A stretch of 14,536 bases of DNA from Dictyocoela muelleri. Its lineage: Eukaryota > Microsporidia. The notes under the pieces are model-generated. The model searched no databases, was not told where the DNA came from, and saw only the letters and a program-made list of their open reading frames with translations. Of this stretch, positions 1 through 7,903 are shown piece after piece. The stretch covers positions 1 to 14,536 of the forward strand of contig SDVU01000352.1 of assembly GCA_016256075.1 (NCBI GenBank), written 5' to 3'. Within the stretch, counting starts at the first letter, position 1, and each line of letters opens with the position of its first letter. Made by a program: the position numbers and the translations under genes.

Positions 1-89
1 TGACTATCGGGAATTCTGACTATCGGGAATTCTGACTATCGGGAATTCTGACTATCGGGAATTCTGACTATCGGGAATTCTGACTATCG
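1..89. repeat. 16-bp tandem repeat, 5.5 copies
   Basis: The unit TGACTATCGGGAATTC is repeated five times without a mismatch, followed by a partial unit of nine bases. Each full unit contains the GAATTC palindrome. The array is cut by the left window edge, so its true length is unknown. It has the look of a young minisatellite because the copies are identical, unlike the degenerate arrays further right. Confidence 0.97.
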
Positions 90-512
90 CTACTGAACCA
101 GAAAATTATTTATATGATAAAACGATTGGCTCGGATGTTTATTTAATAATGATTTCATTTTAAGTTCTAATTTTGTACGTTTAAGACTTAGGCCACAGAC
201 AATTCTAAATAGCTCATTTTTTGAAAATCCAAATCTCATCCTCCGAAAATACAAATCGCCCCCCTGAATTTACAAATTGCACCCAAGTTAAGCGTATGCC
301 CCGCGTTTAGAAACAATAATCTAGATATATTTATCTCGCGATTACAATTATTAATAATAATAGATTTATCTCGCGATTTTAAGCTTATTTAAAATAAGAA
401 ACATACTATATGCTCTAACCAATTAAGACCTACAAATCTGAAGGAGGTATCTAACCCGTTAGAGAACCCATATTAAAAGAATTCGGGTTTTTTAAAAATG
501 AATTTTTTTGAA
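90..512. other. Intergenic stretch with short repeats and a tRNA-like fragment
   Basis: No coding frame is visible. A 15-base sequence ATTTATCTCGCGATT occurs twice, about 35 bases apart, near 329 and 364. On the minus strand near 437-401 the bases GGTCTTAATTGGTTAGAGC resemble the D-arm part of a tRNA, but no T-arm follows, so at most it is a tRNA-derived fragment. Around 451-470 the sequence CTAACCCGTTAGAGAAC resembles the inner end of the 198-bp MITE found at 10750-10947, suggesting a decayed relative. Confidence 0.4.
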
Positions 513-712
513 TAAAATGGGCTTATAATTTTACAAAAATAAATTAAAGTTTGTAAAAATGGGCTTATAAATTTGCAAAAATAGGCTTATAAGTTTGCGA
601 AAATGGGTTTATAAGTTTGCAAAAATGGGTTTATAAGTTTGCAAAAATGTACTTTTAAGTTTACAAAAATGGGCTTATAAGTTTAGAGAAATATGTTTAT
701 AACTCTGGAGAG
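513..712 (+). repeat. 22-bp satellite array (forward orientation)
   Basis: About nine degenerate copies of a 22-bp unit close to AAAAATGGGTTTATAAGTTTGC. The central copies (about 580-650) are nearly identical and the outer ones are diverged. The same unit recurs in reverse orientation at about 2895-3075 and forward again at about 3370-3605, so it is a dispersed satellite family and not a single local expansion. Confidence 0.85.
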
Positions 713-724
713 CTCTGTAATAAA

Positions 725-1800
725 CTTGGTGATGATTTTTATGATATCAAACTAAATAAACATTGAGCATTAGTAAGCAAAACTAATACAAATATAAATT
801 TAACAATAAAAAAGAATTTTGTTATTCCTACAGAATTACAGATAATAGATGATGGTAGAAAATTTCCATTTTTTGAATCAGTTATTGATAAGAAAATAAA
901 ATTGGAGTTTTTACATCAGCAGAAAACATTCACCATTTCGTATTTTCTCAAGTTTTAATTTGGGATGGTGCTTCTAAAGTGACACTACTATATTTAACAG
1001 TTATACACTATTCAGTGCAGAGTAAACAATAAAAACCCGCCGTTTATTTGTTGTTTTAAGAAAAGGAATATGAAAATAGTTATAATAAGATATTTCGATG
1101 GATGATAGATGCCAAAAGGATTTTAAAGTAGTAAAAAAGCACTGTCATGCATTTTGAACTTGGTAGCTACAATAGTATAAAAATGGTTCTGTGAGGCATT
1201 TTTATACGGAGTTTATTTTCATTTGAGGTAAATATTTTGGAGACAAATGCGATTAAAAAAAATAAGTATGTAATACATTAATCATATACTAAATAAACAG
1301 CATGTTAAAATGATATTGTAATTAGTCTCTGTTCACCAATTTTCGTATGTGTATATGTTACACAATTAGAGACTTATTTTAAAGAAGGGAAATACAAAAA
1401 GATTTTAATTGTTTTAAGCAGGAATATTTGAATCATGTCAATGGCAATAATATAAATTTCTGGAACGTGCAATCAGAACTAAGAATGATATGACGAAAAA
1501 AATCAAGCATATTAAATAAAATCTTCGCCATTTTAATACGCTTATTCGGCATAAAGAATTATCTTTTAATCTTATTCTTAAGGAACTCAAATCTTAACAA
1601 ACTTTGACAGAGGGAAAATTACTAAAATGTATTTACAAACAAAACAGTGAGAAGTAAAATGGTATGGCCGGAAATAATAATACTCTTTGAGCAGATTTTT
1701 CCAATCTGATATCTAAAGAGGACTGAGATTTTTCGCACAAATAGATTTTAGCGCAAAAATTATTTATTTTGTAAACAGTGAAATTAAATATCTAAATATC
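725..1800 (+). pseudogene. MULE (Mutator-like) transposase relic, degraded
   Basis: This is a decayed transposase gene on the plus strand; its conserved blocks lie in order but in shifting frames with several stops. From about 823 the frame reads IPTELQIIDDGRKFPFFES, typical of the segment before the MULE catalytic core. Near 961-978 comes WDGASK, matching the family's W..DGTFK block with the first catalytic Asp, followed by a stretch like LLYLTVIH. Near 1144 VMHFELGSYNSIK corresponds to the IDFE..A.NAI block, although the second catalytic Asp is replaced by His. FWNV (about 1458) and RHFNTLIRHK (1526-1555) match the C-terminal region. The stretch to about 1800 resembles the family's C-terminal tail. 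The N-terminal zinc finger is not visible. It belongs to a different lineage from the MULE at 6131-7817. No clear terminal repeats were found. Confidence 0.72.
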
Positions 1801-2150
1801 TAGAAAGAGAGAAAAATATTACAAAGGTGATTTATGGTTAAAAGTAAGCTATAAAGAAATATATCGGTAATCTATAAAGGTTAAAATATTTTTATTTACC
1901 TTTTTACCAAAAGAACGAATATTGTTGATTTTTAATCCTGAAAATATTTTTTTTATAAATAAGTTTTCTGATGATGGATAGTTAGTACCTTTTTCATCTG
2001 CTTTGATAATAAAATTAATCAATTTACAAACAAAAAGAGTATAGTTATGAATTTGAAATAGGTTTTACAGGTTAATTAATAACCCTTCTATTACTAATAA
2101 TAGTACATAAAGTTTTTTAAGACCTTAAAGAATAAACATCCTTAACTTGC
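1801..2150. other. Intergenic, nothing assignable
   Basis: The stretch is AT-rich with no start-to-stop frame of useful length. On the minus strand, about 2040 to 1885 is open for roughly 50 codons (it includes the peptide KADEKGTNYPSSENLF), but I recognise no family and see no start with an upstream CCC signal. It could be an eroded transposon segment. Confidence 0.3.
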
Positions 2151-2364
2151 GTTATTATTATGTCCTGGTGGAATGCCGGGTTTTTGAAAAAAATATTAAA
2201 AACCATGGTTTCTTGATTCTAAAATACATGATAAATAATTTACCGCCATATATTTTAATTATCTAAAATAGTTTTATAGTTTGAAAGGCAATATATTGCC
2301 ACAAATATTTATTTTAATGTGTTTTTTTACAAAACCCGGCATTTCGCCGGGATCTAGTTATTAT
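2151..2364. mobile_element. 198-bp MITE with hairpin-tipped terminal inverted repeats and 8-bp target duplication
   Basis: The element body is 2159-2356. It is bounded by identical 8-bp direct repeats GTTATTAT at 2151-2158 and 2357-2364. The termini are inverted repeats of about 37 bp, roughly 75-80% identical, sharing the core AATGCCGGGTTTT. The right terminal repeat folds on itself (CCCGGC, loop, GCCGGG). The interior is AT-rich and noncoding. The arrangement of a GC-rich CCGGC...GCCGG hairpin followed by TTTT is the same as at the ends of the MULE at 6131-7817, so it could be a non-autonomous relative of that transposon; an 8-bp duplication also suits hAT or Merlin elements. Confidence 0.8.
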
Positions 2365-2596
2365 ACATTACAATGAATAATTGGCTTTCGAAAATTTTTA
2401 ATGTAGATATAACCTTTTTTATGTGTCTCTAGGACAAAAAATGTATATTCAAAAATAAATACTGTGATCCCACCAATTTCTTCCTTTTCGGGGATTTAAA
2501 AAAATGAAGAATTACGGGGGGTTGAGATTTCGAGTGTAACGAATTAATAAGATTTAATTAAAAATATTAAATGTTAATTATATTTATTAAAATAAT
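2365..2596. other. Intergenic, nothing seen
   Basis: AT-rich spacer between the MITE and the foldback element. It contains no reading frame with a plausible start and no repeat that I can match elsewhere in the window. Confidence 0.3.
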
Positions 2597-2886
2597 CGAT
2601 ACCGAGTTTCCCATAAAAGCAAGAATAAGACCTAAAAAAGTAATCAAAAATAAGTTCTTGAAAAGCTTTCGAGTAATATTATCGGGAATAAGTTAATAAT
2701 AAATTTTTATTATTAAAATGGACATATACACAGTAAAAAAAATTTATTTTACAGTATATGTCCATTTTAATAATAAAAATTTATTATTAACTTATTTCCG
2801 ATAATTTTACCCGAGAGCTTTTTAAGAACTTATCTTTTTGATTACTTTTTTAGGTATAATTCTCATTTTTATTGGGAACACGATAC
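2597..2886. mobile_element. Long foldback element (near-complete inverted repeat)
   Basis: Two arms of about 130 bp lie in inverted orientation, about 2603-2737 and 2748-2880, with a spacer of only about 10 bases. The inner 40-50 bp of each arm, including AAAATGGACATATAC and its complement, are almost perfect, and the outer parts are diverged by substitutions and small indels. The sequence CGATAC flanks both sides (2597-2602 and 2881-2886) in direct orientation and could be a short target duplication. There is no coding capacity. It fits a foldback or MITE-type non-autonomous DNA transposon; a hairpin made by local inverted duplication is the alternative. Confidence 0.78.
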
Positions 2887-2894
2887 TGTGTTTT

Positions 2895-3075
2895 CATAGT
2901 TATAGACCATTTTTTAATTTATAGACCCGTTTTCATACTTATAGAGGCATTTTACAAAGTTATAATCACATTTATTTCAGAAGTTTAGATACATTTTTTC
3001 AAAGTTATAGACACATTTTTTCAATGTTATAGACCTATATTTTTCGGTGTTATAGACCCATTTTTATAGTGTTAA
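2895..3075 (-). repeat. 22-bp satellite array (reverse orientation)
   Basis: About eight degenerate copies that read, on the minus strand, like AAAAATGGGTCTATAACTTTGA. This is the same 22-bp family as at 513-712, inverted. It forms the outer left arm of a mirror-symmetric region centred near 3225. Confidence 0.8.
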
Positions 3076-3124
3076 AAAATTTCACAGGAGTTATTAATAA
3101 TCATCAATTTTTTGTTTTTATTTT

Positions 3125-3335
3125 TTTAACCCATATTTTTTAACAAATAGTTTTTAACCCATATTTTTGATCCCATATTTTATACAATATATTTAACCCT
3201 ATTTTATACCCATTTTTTAACAAAGGTTAAAAAATTGAGCTAAAAAATGTGGGTTAAAAAATATTGGTTAGAAAATATAGGATAAAAAATAAGGTTTAAA
3301 AAATAGGGGTTAAAAATAATGGTTAAAAATAATTA
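3125..3335. repeat. Inverted pair of short GGGTTAAAAAATAT-type arrays
   Basis: Left of about 3225 the units read AACCCATATTTTTTAAC and right of it they read GGGTTAAAAAATAT, so the two halves are inverted copies of a unit of roughly 14 bp, with several degenerate units per side. The arrays form the inner part of a palindrome whose outer arms are the 22-bp satellite arrays. Confidence 0.75.
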
Positions 3336-3369
3336 ATCGATGCGAATTTATCGGATCATCAATAAATCT

Positions 3370-3605
3370 GGCAAAATGGGTCTATAAATCTGAAAAAAGG
3401 GGTTACAATTTTAAAAAGGTTTTTTAACTTTAAAAGAGAGTCTGTGACTTTTAAAAAAGAGGTTTATAACTTTGAAGAATGGATTTTATAACTATAAAAA
3501 GGGTTTATAACTTTGAAAAAAGGGATTTTATAGCTTTTAAAAAGGGGGTTAGAATTTTGAAAAGGGGTTGTAACTTTAGTAAAACCCGTATAACTGTGAA
3601 AAAAA
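3370..3605 (+). repeat. 22-bp satellite array (forward orientation, diverged)
   Basis: About ten degenerate units resembling AAAAAGGGTTTATAACTTTG, with variable length due to indels. It is the same family as at 513-712 and is the outer right arm of the palindrome centred near 3225. Confidence 0.75.
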
Positions 3606-3665
3606 TGCGCGGATTATTCTAAAAAATTTAGGAACTAATTTTTTTTCTCCTATTTAAAAAGTGGA

Positions 3666-4618
3666 TTGTTTTTCCCCTATTCTTTTAATAAAAAGATATA
3701 TCAATAAATTTAATTATTTTAAATTTTTGTGGAGAATTTGCATCTTTCCAGATCCATTCATTCAAATAACCTTGCAATTGGCCAATTCCAATTCCCATTA
3801 TCCCCTTTAGTTTTCTTTTAAGTTCATTCCAAAGTGATTCAATGTTTTGTGTATGCACACCTTCTATTGGATTGACAAATCTCGGAGAATGATTTACAGT
3901 TCCGTGTTCATAGATAGTCGAAATTGTAGAGTAGGCTCTCCATTCATCGCTCCACATAATAGTTTCCGGCCTACAAATACGACGGATTATCGGGAGTAAG
4001 GTTCCCCGTTTTCGATTCGGAACCACCTCGACATAGTATTTAGAAGGAGTGCAAAAAGTGTCAGCTATTCCAAAAACCCGACAGTTTCTCCTGAGAGATA
4101 CGTCCGCGGTGATACTTTTGTATATAATGGAAAATTGACTCATCTATTTGGCATAAAATTTTAGGACCGCTGAGTTTTATTGGATTTTCAAGTAAATTCA
4201 GACCTATTTTTTCTCTCAGTTTAGATTTTAATTTAGAGACTGTTGACTGTTAAAAATTAATATCAGTAATTAAATCTTTTTGGAACTTTCCAGTTGCAAA
4301 ATAATTGAATATGATAAGACAATCTGAGAGAGGAAATTTATATCCTTAAAAAAACTATACCTACGAACACTCACATATTTTTTTTTATTCGCTACAATTA
4401 TTTTATAGCACCACCAAGCAACTTGATCGGAATTTCGTTTATAAAATCCCTCTTTTAAAATATTATTACAGCAAGAACAATAAGCTATAGCACGCAATAT
4501 ACCTCTTTGACGCAGAAAATATATTGTATCAGAAATATTTAGTCGTAAATTCATTAGAAAATCTATATTAATGATATTCATAGGGGTATTCTTTTTTCCC
4601 CTATAGGGGAAAAAACAA
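3666..4618. mobile_element. Probable extent of the Merlin element, with short inverted ends
   Basis: TTGTTTTTCCCCTAT at 3666-3680 is mirrored by ATAGGGGAAAAAACAA at 4603-4618, identical except for one T, and these bracket the transposase relic closely. A second possible pairing starts slightly further out: CTAATTTTTTTTCTCCTAT from 3635 against the complement of the bases ending at 4622. The right end also contains a perfect palindrome around CCCCTATAGGGG. No convincing 8-9-bp target duplication was found for either pairing, so the exact ends are uncertain. Confidence 0.45.
3685..4581 (-). pseudogene. Merlin/IS1595-type DDE transposase relic
   Basis: The relic reads on the minus strand in several frames. 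The 5' part (4581 to 4270) encodes an N-terminal zinc ribbon with a CSCC pair, a later WWC, and the family block VRRYSFFKD. A middle part (about 4260-4145) is open after a stop and reads EKIGLNLLENPIKLSG followed by CQIDES, which holds the first catalytic Asp. A frame change follows, and from 4143 to 3685 the frame carries RVFGIADT, EVVPNRKRGTLLPIIRRI, WSDEWRAY (second catalytic Asp), VNPIEGVHTQNIESLW (catalytic Glu) and NELKRKLKG. This order is that of Merlin/ISXO2-like transposases. At least two frame changes and one internal stop show it is dead, but the protein sequence is well preserved, so decay is fairly recent. Confidence 0.88.
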
Positions 4619-4680
4619 ATTAGATCCGAAATTTATCTATAACTATGAAAAATCCTGTAAATTAAAAAAATTTTAGTAGA

Positions 4681-5033
4681 TGCCGAATTTGGGGGCTGGC
4701 GAAAATGTGACATGGCGAAAATGGGATATGGCGAATTTCGGGGAATGGCAAATTTCGGGGTGGCGAATTTGGAAAATGGCAAATTTGGGGGATGGCGAAT
4801 TTGGAAAATGGCAAATTTGGGGAATGGCGAATTTGGGAAATGGCAAATTTGGGGGATGGCAAATTTAGGGGATTCAAATTTATTGGATTCAAATTTATGG
4901 GATTGCGAATTTATGGGATGGCGAATTTCAGGGAATGTTAATTTCGGGGAATGGGGAATTTCGGGGAATGGGGAATTTGTGGGATTGCGAATTTGTGGGT
5001 TTGCGAATTTGTGGGATTGCGAATTTAGGGGCT
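4681..5033 (+). repeat. 15-bp G-rich minisatellite
   Basis: About 23 degenerate copies of a unit close to ATGGCGAATTTGGGG. Alternating units carry GGCGAATTT and GGCAAATTT, and the right half drifts to TTGCGAATTTGTGGG. G is strongly biased to the plus strand, with runs of four or five G. Because 15 is a multiple of three, both strands stay open over much of the array and give long low-complexity reading frames (within 4633-5124). I judge these noncoding: the products are only the period read in different frames, and no start has a CCC signal. Degenerate units continue to about 5115. Confidence 0.9.
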
Positions 5034-5384
5034 TTAATTCAAATACAAAAAAATTATAAATAAACTTGGTGGATAATTTCGGGGGGGATTTCGGGGCAGG
5101 GGAGAATTTAGTTGGTGAACACATTATATCAAAAAAAATTATAGCTTAAATTAAATAGAAAAAAAACACCATGAGCTTATATTGTTAAAAAAAATTTCAA
5201 AATACTACAATTGCATTTTAAAATGAAAATTTTTGGTATACTATGGGTTAAAATTTAGTTTTTTGTTTTTTTATCCTAAAGCTGCTTTTTTGCAAACGAG
5301 AAAAGGCCCAAAACAGTGATAAAGATGATAGAATAATTAGATAACAGAACTTTCGAGTAGTTTTGTCTAATCAAATATCTAAAG
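5034..5384. other. Intergenic, nothing coding seen
   Basis: The first 80 bases hold fading units of the G-rich minisatellite (for example GATTTCGGGGCAGGGG near 5087). The rest is AT-rich without a recognisable gene or repeat. Confidence 0.3.
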
Positions 5385-5720
5385 AGAATATCATTGGCAT
5401 ACATCTGGGTATTAAATATTAGTTTTTAAAATATTTTAATAAGTTAGAGGTAAATTTTATAATTGATTTTTGGTTTAGGCCGACAATGAAGCATAAGAGA
5501 TTCTCCTAGGTGTACAGGTGAATGTGACGCGGAAATCTGCAAAAGTTTTTATGTAAAAATCATAAAAACCTTCAATTAGTTCTATCCTACTGATTCGTTT
5601 ATAAAATGAAAATTGCGTTAACAGATGGACCTCTGTATCTTAGTGGTGAGGATTATAAGAAAAACAGGAACAAAAGGTCTAGAGACTATGGTATAAAAAA
5701 AACTATTCGAATATATCTCA
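5385..5720 (+). mobile_element. SINE-like element copy A
   Basis: This is a diverged copy of the tRNA-headed family. The recognisable body begins near 5460 with TTTAGGCC, then TCTCCTAGGTG, GTGACGC, and ATAAAATGAAAATTGCG (about 5602-5618), followed by a block like CTCTGTATCTTAGTGGTGAG and AACAAAAGGTCTAGAGAC. These match copies B, C and D in the same order. Upstream, about 5400-5460 aligns loosely with the end of the head of copy C; no clear A-box remains. A 71-codon frame at 5606-5821 lies inside this copy and its AT-rich flank, so I do not call it a gene. Confidence 0.65.
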
Positions 5721-6042
5721 AAATTTTATCCCTCATGGCTATCTATCTAAAAATTCCCTGTCAAAAAAATAAAAAAAAAATAAATATTCAAAAAAAAAAA
5801 TTTCAATTAAAATTTAATTAAATTGAGTATTTTTCAAAAACTTTTTTCTATTATTATAATAAAAAAAATTCTGTTAAAAATTTATTACGGGTTTCATTTT
5901 TTACATCAATCCTAAATTTAAAATTTTTTTTAACAGATTATTTAAACATTCGATTGCTTGAGTATTTGCTCCACTGTCTTCATTAATAAAAGTATATTTA
6001 TGACATACGGTGGCATGAGTTAATCGAATTCGATCAAATTTG

Positions 6043-6124
6043 TATATGTGCGATGTTCCTCAGTTCATATATTTAAATTAGCCGTAACCTGTGAACATAT
6101 AATTTGACCTCAATTTGTTTCAAG
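6043..6124. repeat. 82-bp direct repeat, left copy
   Basis: It matches 7822-7903 with 6 differences in 82 bases and no gaps, about 93% identity. Both copies encode the same part of the Merlin transposase, around the second catalytic Asp. They sit immediately outside the two ends of the inserted MULE, in the same orientation, as a target-site duplication would, but far longer than the usual 8-10 bp for MULEs. Confidence 0.93.
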
Positions 6125-6130
6125 GGCTAC

Positions 6131-6163
6131 CCGGCAACTCGCCCCATTAGGGCGAGTTGCCGG
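6131..6163. repeat. Perfect hairpin at left MULE end
   Basis: A 14-bp GC-rich perfect inverted repeat with a 5-base loop (CATTA). In a window this rich in AT it stands out sharply. It might be read as a bacterial-type terminator, but its twin at the other end of the transposon shows that it is part of the terminal inverted repeat. Confidence 0.95.
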
Positions 6164-6380
6164 ATTTTCGTACCTTACTTTTCAAAACCTTTGTGATTAA
6201 AAAATTTCACAGAGGAAAAAACGATGCCAAATAAAAAACATGAAAAAACAGAAAATATTAAACTATTCATGTATTTATACACGTATAAACTTCATTCACC
6301 TTAGAAACCCATTTTTTTAAAAAATCAGCGGATAACTAAAATAATAAAAAATTAAAAATCACAAAAAAAAGACATTTAAA

Positions 6381-7747
6381 TCAATTTTCATTTTTTATTT
6401 TAAGCAAAGAAGATATTATCTTTAAATATTGTATCTCTGGAAATGAATCATAATTGTTTATTTTATCAATTAAATCGTCATATTCTGTGAAATGAATTAG
6501 ATTATTATCTAGAAACAATTATTTATTTTGTTCTCAACACAAGCATGTTGTTTTTTTAACTCGAAGCCGAATTCATATATATATATTAGGATGAGAGGCT
6601 CTTAAATTACCATTCAATGATCTGTGCCAGCCTTCAAGTGCATTCGTTGTTTTTGGAATTTTTTTAATACTCGATATAATATAGATCAAAAAGACACTGA
6701 GAAAATATTTCCCGATTTTGATTCTTTATAAACATCTTTACAATAAAGATCAATAAATTCTTGAAAAAATTCTTTAATTTCACTTAAATTTTCTTTTTGA
6801 TTTATATATATTTCTAATTTTTCAATTTCAATCTTCAATTTATCAATTTGAACAACTGCTAATGAACAAATCATTTTGAAACATTCTCGAAATGCATTAT
6901 ATTTCATGTAATATGATGTTAAAACTAATTTTTGAATTTTCCTATATAATATCTGTGTGAAATAAAAAAAACATCCCCGAATTTTCATATCAATAAAGGC
7001 TTCTTTTAAAGCAAAAAATGCAGCCATTTCGAAGTCTATAATTATAAATTCAGGTGTGAATTAATTTCTTTTAATTTAGGAAATGCCACTAGATAGCTTT
7101 CTTTTGATTCATTTTTCATCAGAATATAAACTAATGGTAATGTTTTATTTTTTATTATTCCCATTACTGTGTAAACTTGTAGTAAATTTCTCGGAGATGA
7201 TTTGAAAGTTCGATCACAATACCATATGCAATAATTTTTAAGATATTACGGGTGTGTTTGCGTTGAAAAAAAGTATCCGATTTATAATGTCTCTGCCATT
7301 ATCAAAAAGTAAAAAAATTTCTGCTGAAAATGTTGTTTTTATAGAGATAGGAATATCATATTCATTTATAATTATTTGATTTTTATTTATCAATTTTTTT
7401 ATACTGTCTTTCAAATTTTCATCTTTCGGCAAATAATTTTTAATTGATAGTGACTGGATGCCTATTTCGGAAACAACAATATCCCTAGATCTTTCAGTGG
7501 TGTTCAAAGCTCTGTTTAAAGCCCCGTTTCTTAAGAACATGGCCTCGTTTTCTTCGTAATTTTTATTTTGGCCATGTTTACTTCGAATAATAATTTCGTT
7601 ATTTTTGAAGGTAACACGCCCCTTACATTTTCTATTAATACACCTCCATATGTATGAATCGATTCTTTTGGAATGTTTATTATATGCATATCCTTTTTAT
7701 AATAATATCCTCCCATTTCTCTGACTTTTTATTATATGAATTGTCAT
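6381..7747 (-). pseudogene. MULE transposase relic with FLYWCH-type zinc finger
   Basis: The minus-strand frame starts at 7747 (MTIHIIKSQRNGRILL), meets one in-frame stop, and continues with GYAYNKHSKRIDSYIWRC, then CKGRVTFKNNEIIIRSKHG, the W.C/C.GR/H pattern of the FLYWCH-like zinc finger at the N-terminus of MULE transposases. It stays open to about 7238. A frame change leads to WYCDRTFKSSPRNLLQVYTV (about 7220-7160, first catalytic Asp) and LPLVYILMKN. Another gives EFIIIDFEMAAFFALKEAF (second Asp) and RGCFFYF, open to 6686. After a stop come KKIPKTTNALEGWHRSLNG (catalytic Glu) and ASHPN, and the frame ends near 6381. All three catalytic acids survive, but several stops and shifts make the gene dead. 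The element resembles MULEs reported in microsporidia; it is mobile DNA, not a host gene. Confidence 0.88.
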
Positions 7748-7784
7748 ATGATCTATAAGTTTTGTTAAAAAATAGGACGAAAAT

Positions 7785-7817
7785 CCGGCAACACGCCCCA
7801 GTAGGGCGAGTTGCCGG
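7785..7817. repeat. Hairpin at right MULE end
   Basis: The stem 7785-7798 pairs with 7804-7817 across a 5-base loop with one mismatch (the CAC/GAG position). It is the inverted counterpart of the hairpin at 6131-6163. Confidence 0.93.
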
Positions 7818-7821
7818 ATAA

Positions 7822-7903
7822 TATATGTGCGATGTTACTCAGTTCATATATTTAGATTGGCCGTAACATGTAAACATATAATTAGACCTCAATTTGTTTC
7901 AAG
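7822..7903. repeat. 82-bp direct repeat, right copy
   Basis: Partner of 6043-6124, in direct orientation just outside the right MULE end. It encodes, on the minus strand, the Merlin stretch around HRTY and is continuous on its right with the upstream part of the same transposase relic. Confidence 0.93.

Larger units (their letters stand above)
6131..7817. mobile_element. MULE DNA transposon with hairpin-tipped terminal inverted repeats
   Basis: The element is about 1.69 kb with inverted ends of roughly 60 bp. Each end starts with a hairpin. On the left a 14-bp perfect stem CCGGCAACTCGCCC (6131-6144) pairs with 6150-6163 across a 5-base loop. On the right 7785-7798 pairs with 7804-7817 with one mismatch. 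The similarity continues inward beyond the hairpins, with GCCGGATTTTCGT shared in inverted orientation (6160-6172 and 7776-7788), before fading near 6190 and 7757. It carries a decayed MULE transposase on the minus strand and is inserted inside a Merlin transposase relic, so it is the younger of the two. Confidence 0.85.

Noticed and set aside
1-89. CRISPR array
   Set aside because: The 16-bp units are directly adjacent with no spacers; it is a simple tandem repeat.
401-437. A tRNA gene on the minus strand
   Set aside because: Only a D-arm-like stretch is present; no anticodon arm or T-arm of the right form follows, so a functional tRNA is not supported.
3125-3335. Telomeric repeats
   Set aside because: GGGTTA-like units occur, but with a long A/T filler, irregular length and in both orientations, so they do not match a telomere array.
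4633-5124. Overlapping long frames on both strands (163, 115, 76 and 62 codons)
   Set aside because: All are products of a 15-bp minisatellite, whose period keeps frames open. The peptides are pure repeat and no real start is marked.
5606-5821. 71-codon plus-strand frame
   Set aside because: It starts inside SINE-like copy A, its first part aligns with noncoding blocks of the other copies, and its end is a poly-Lys/Ile stretch from A-rich sequence.
6131-6163. Bacterial-type rho-independent terminator
   Set aside because: The hairpin has an inverted twin at 7785-7817 at the other end of the same transposon, and the context is eukaryotic.
7531-7716. 61-codon minus-strand frame as a separate gene
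   Set aside because: It is an alternative frame over the MULE zinc finger; the real frame there reads WRC...CKGR.
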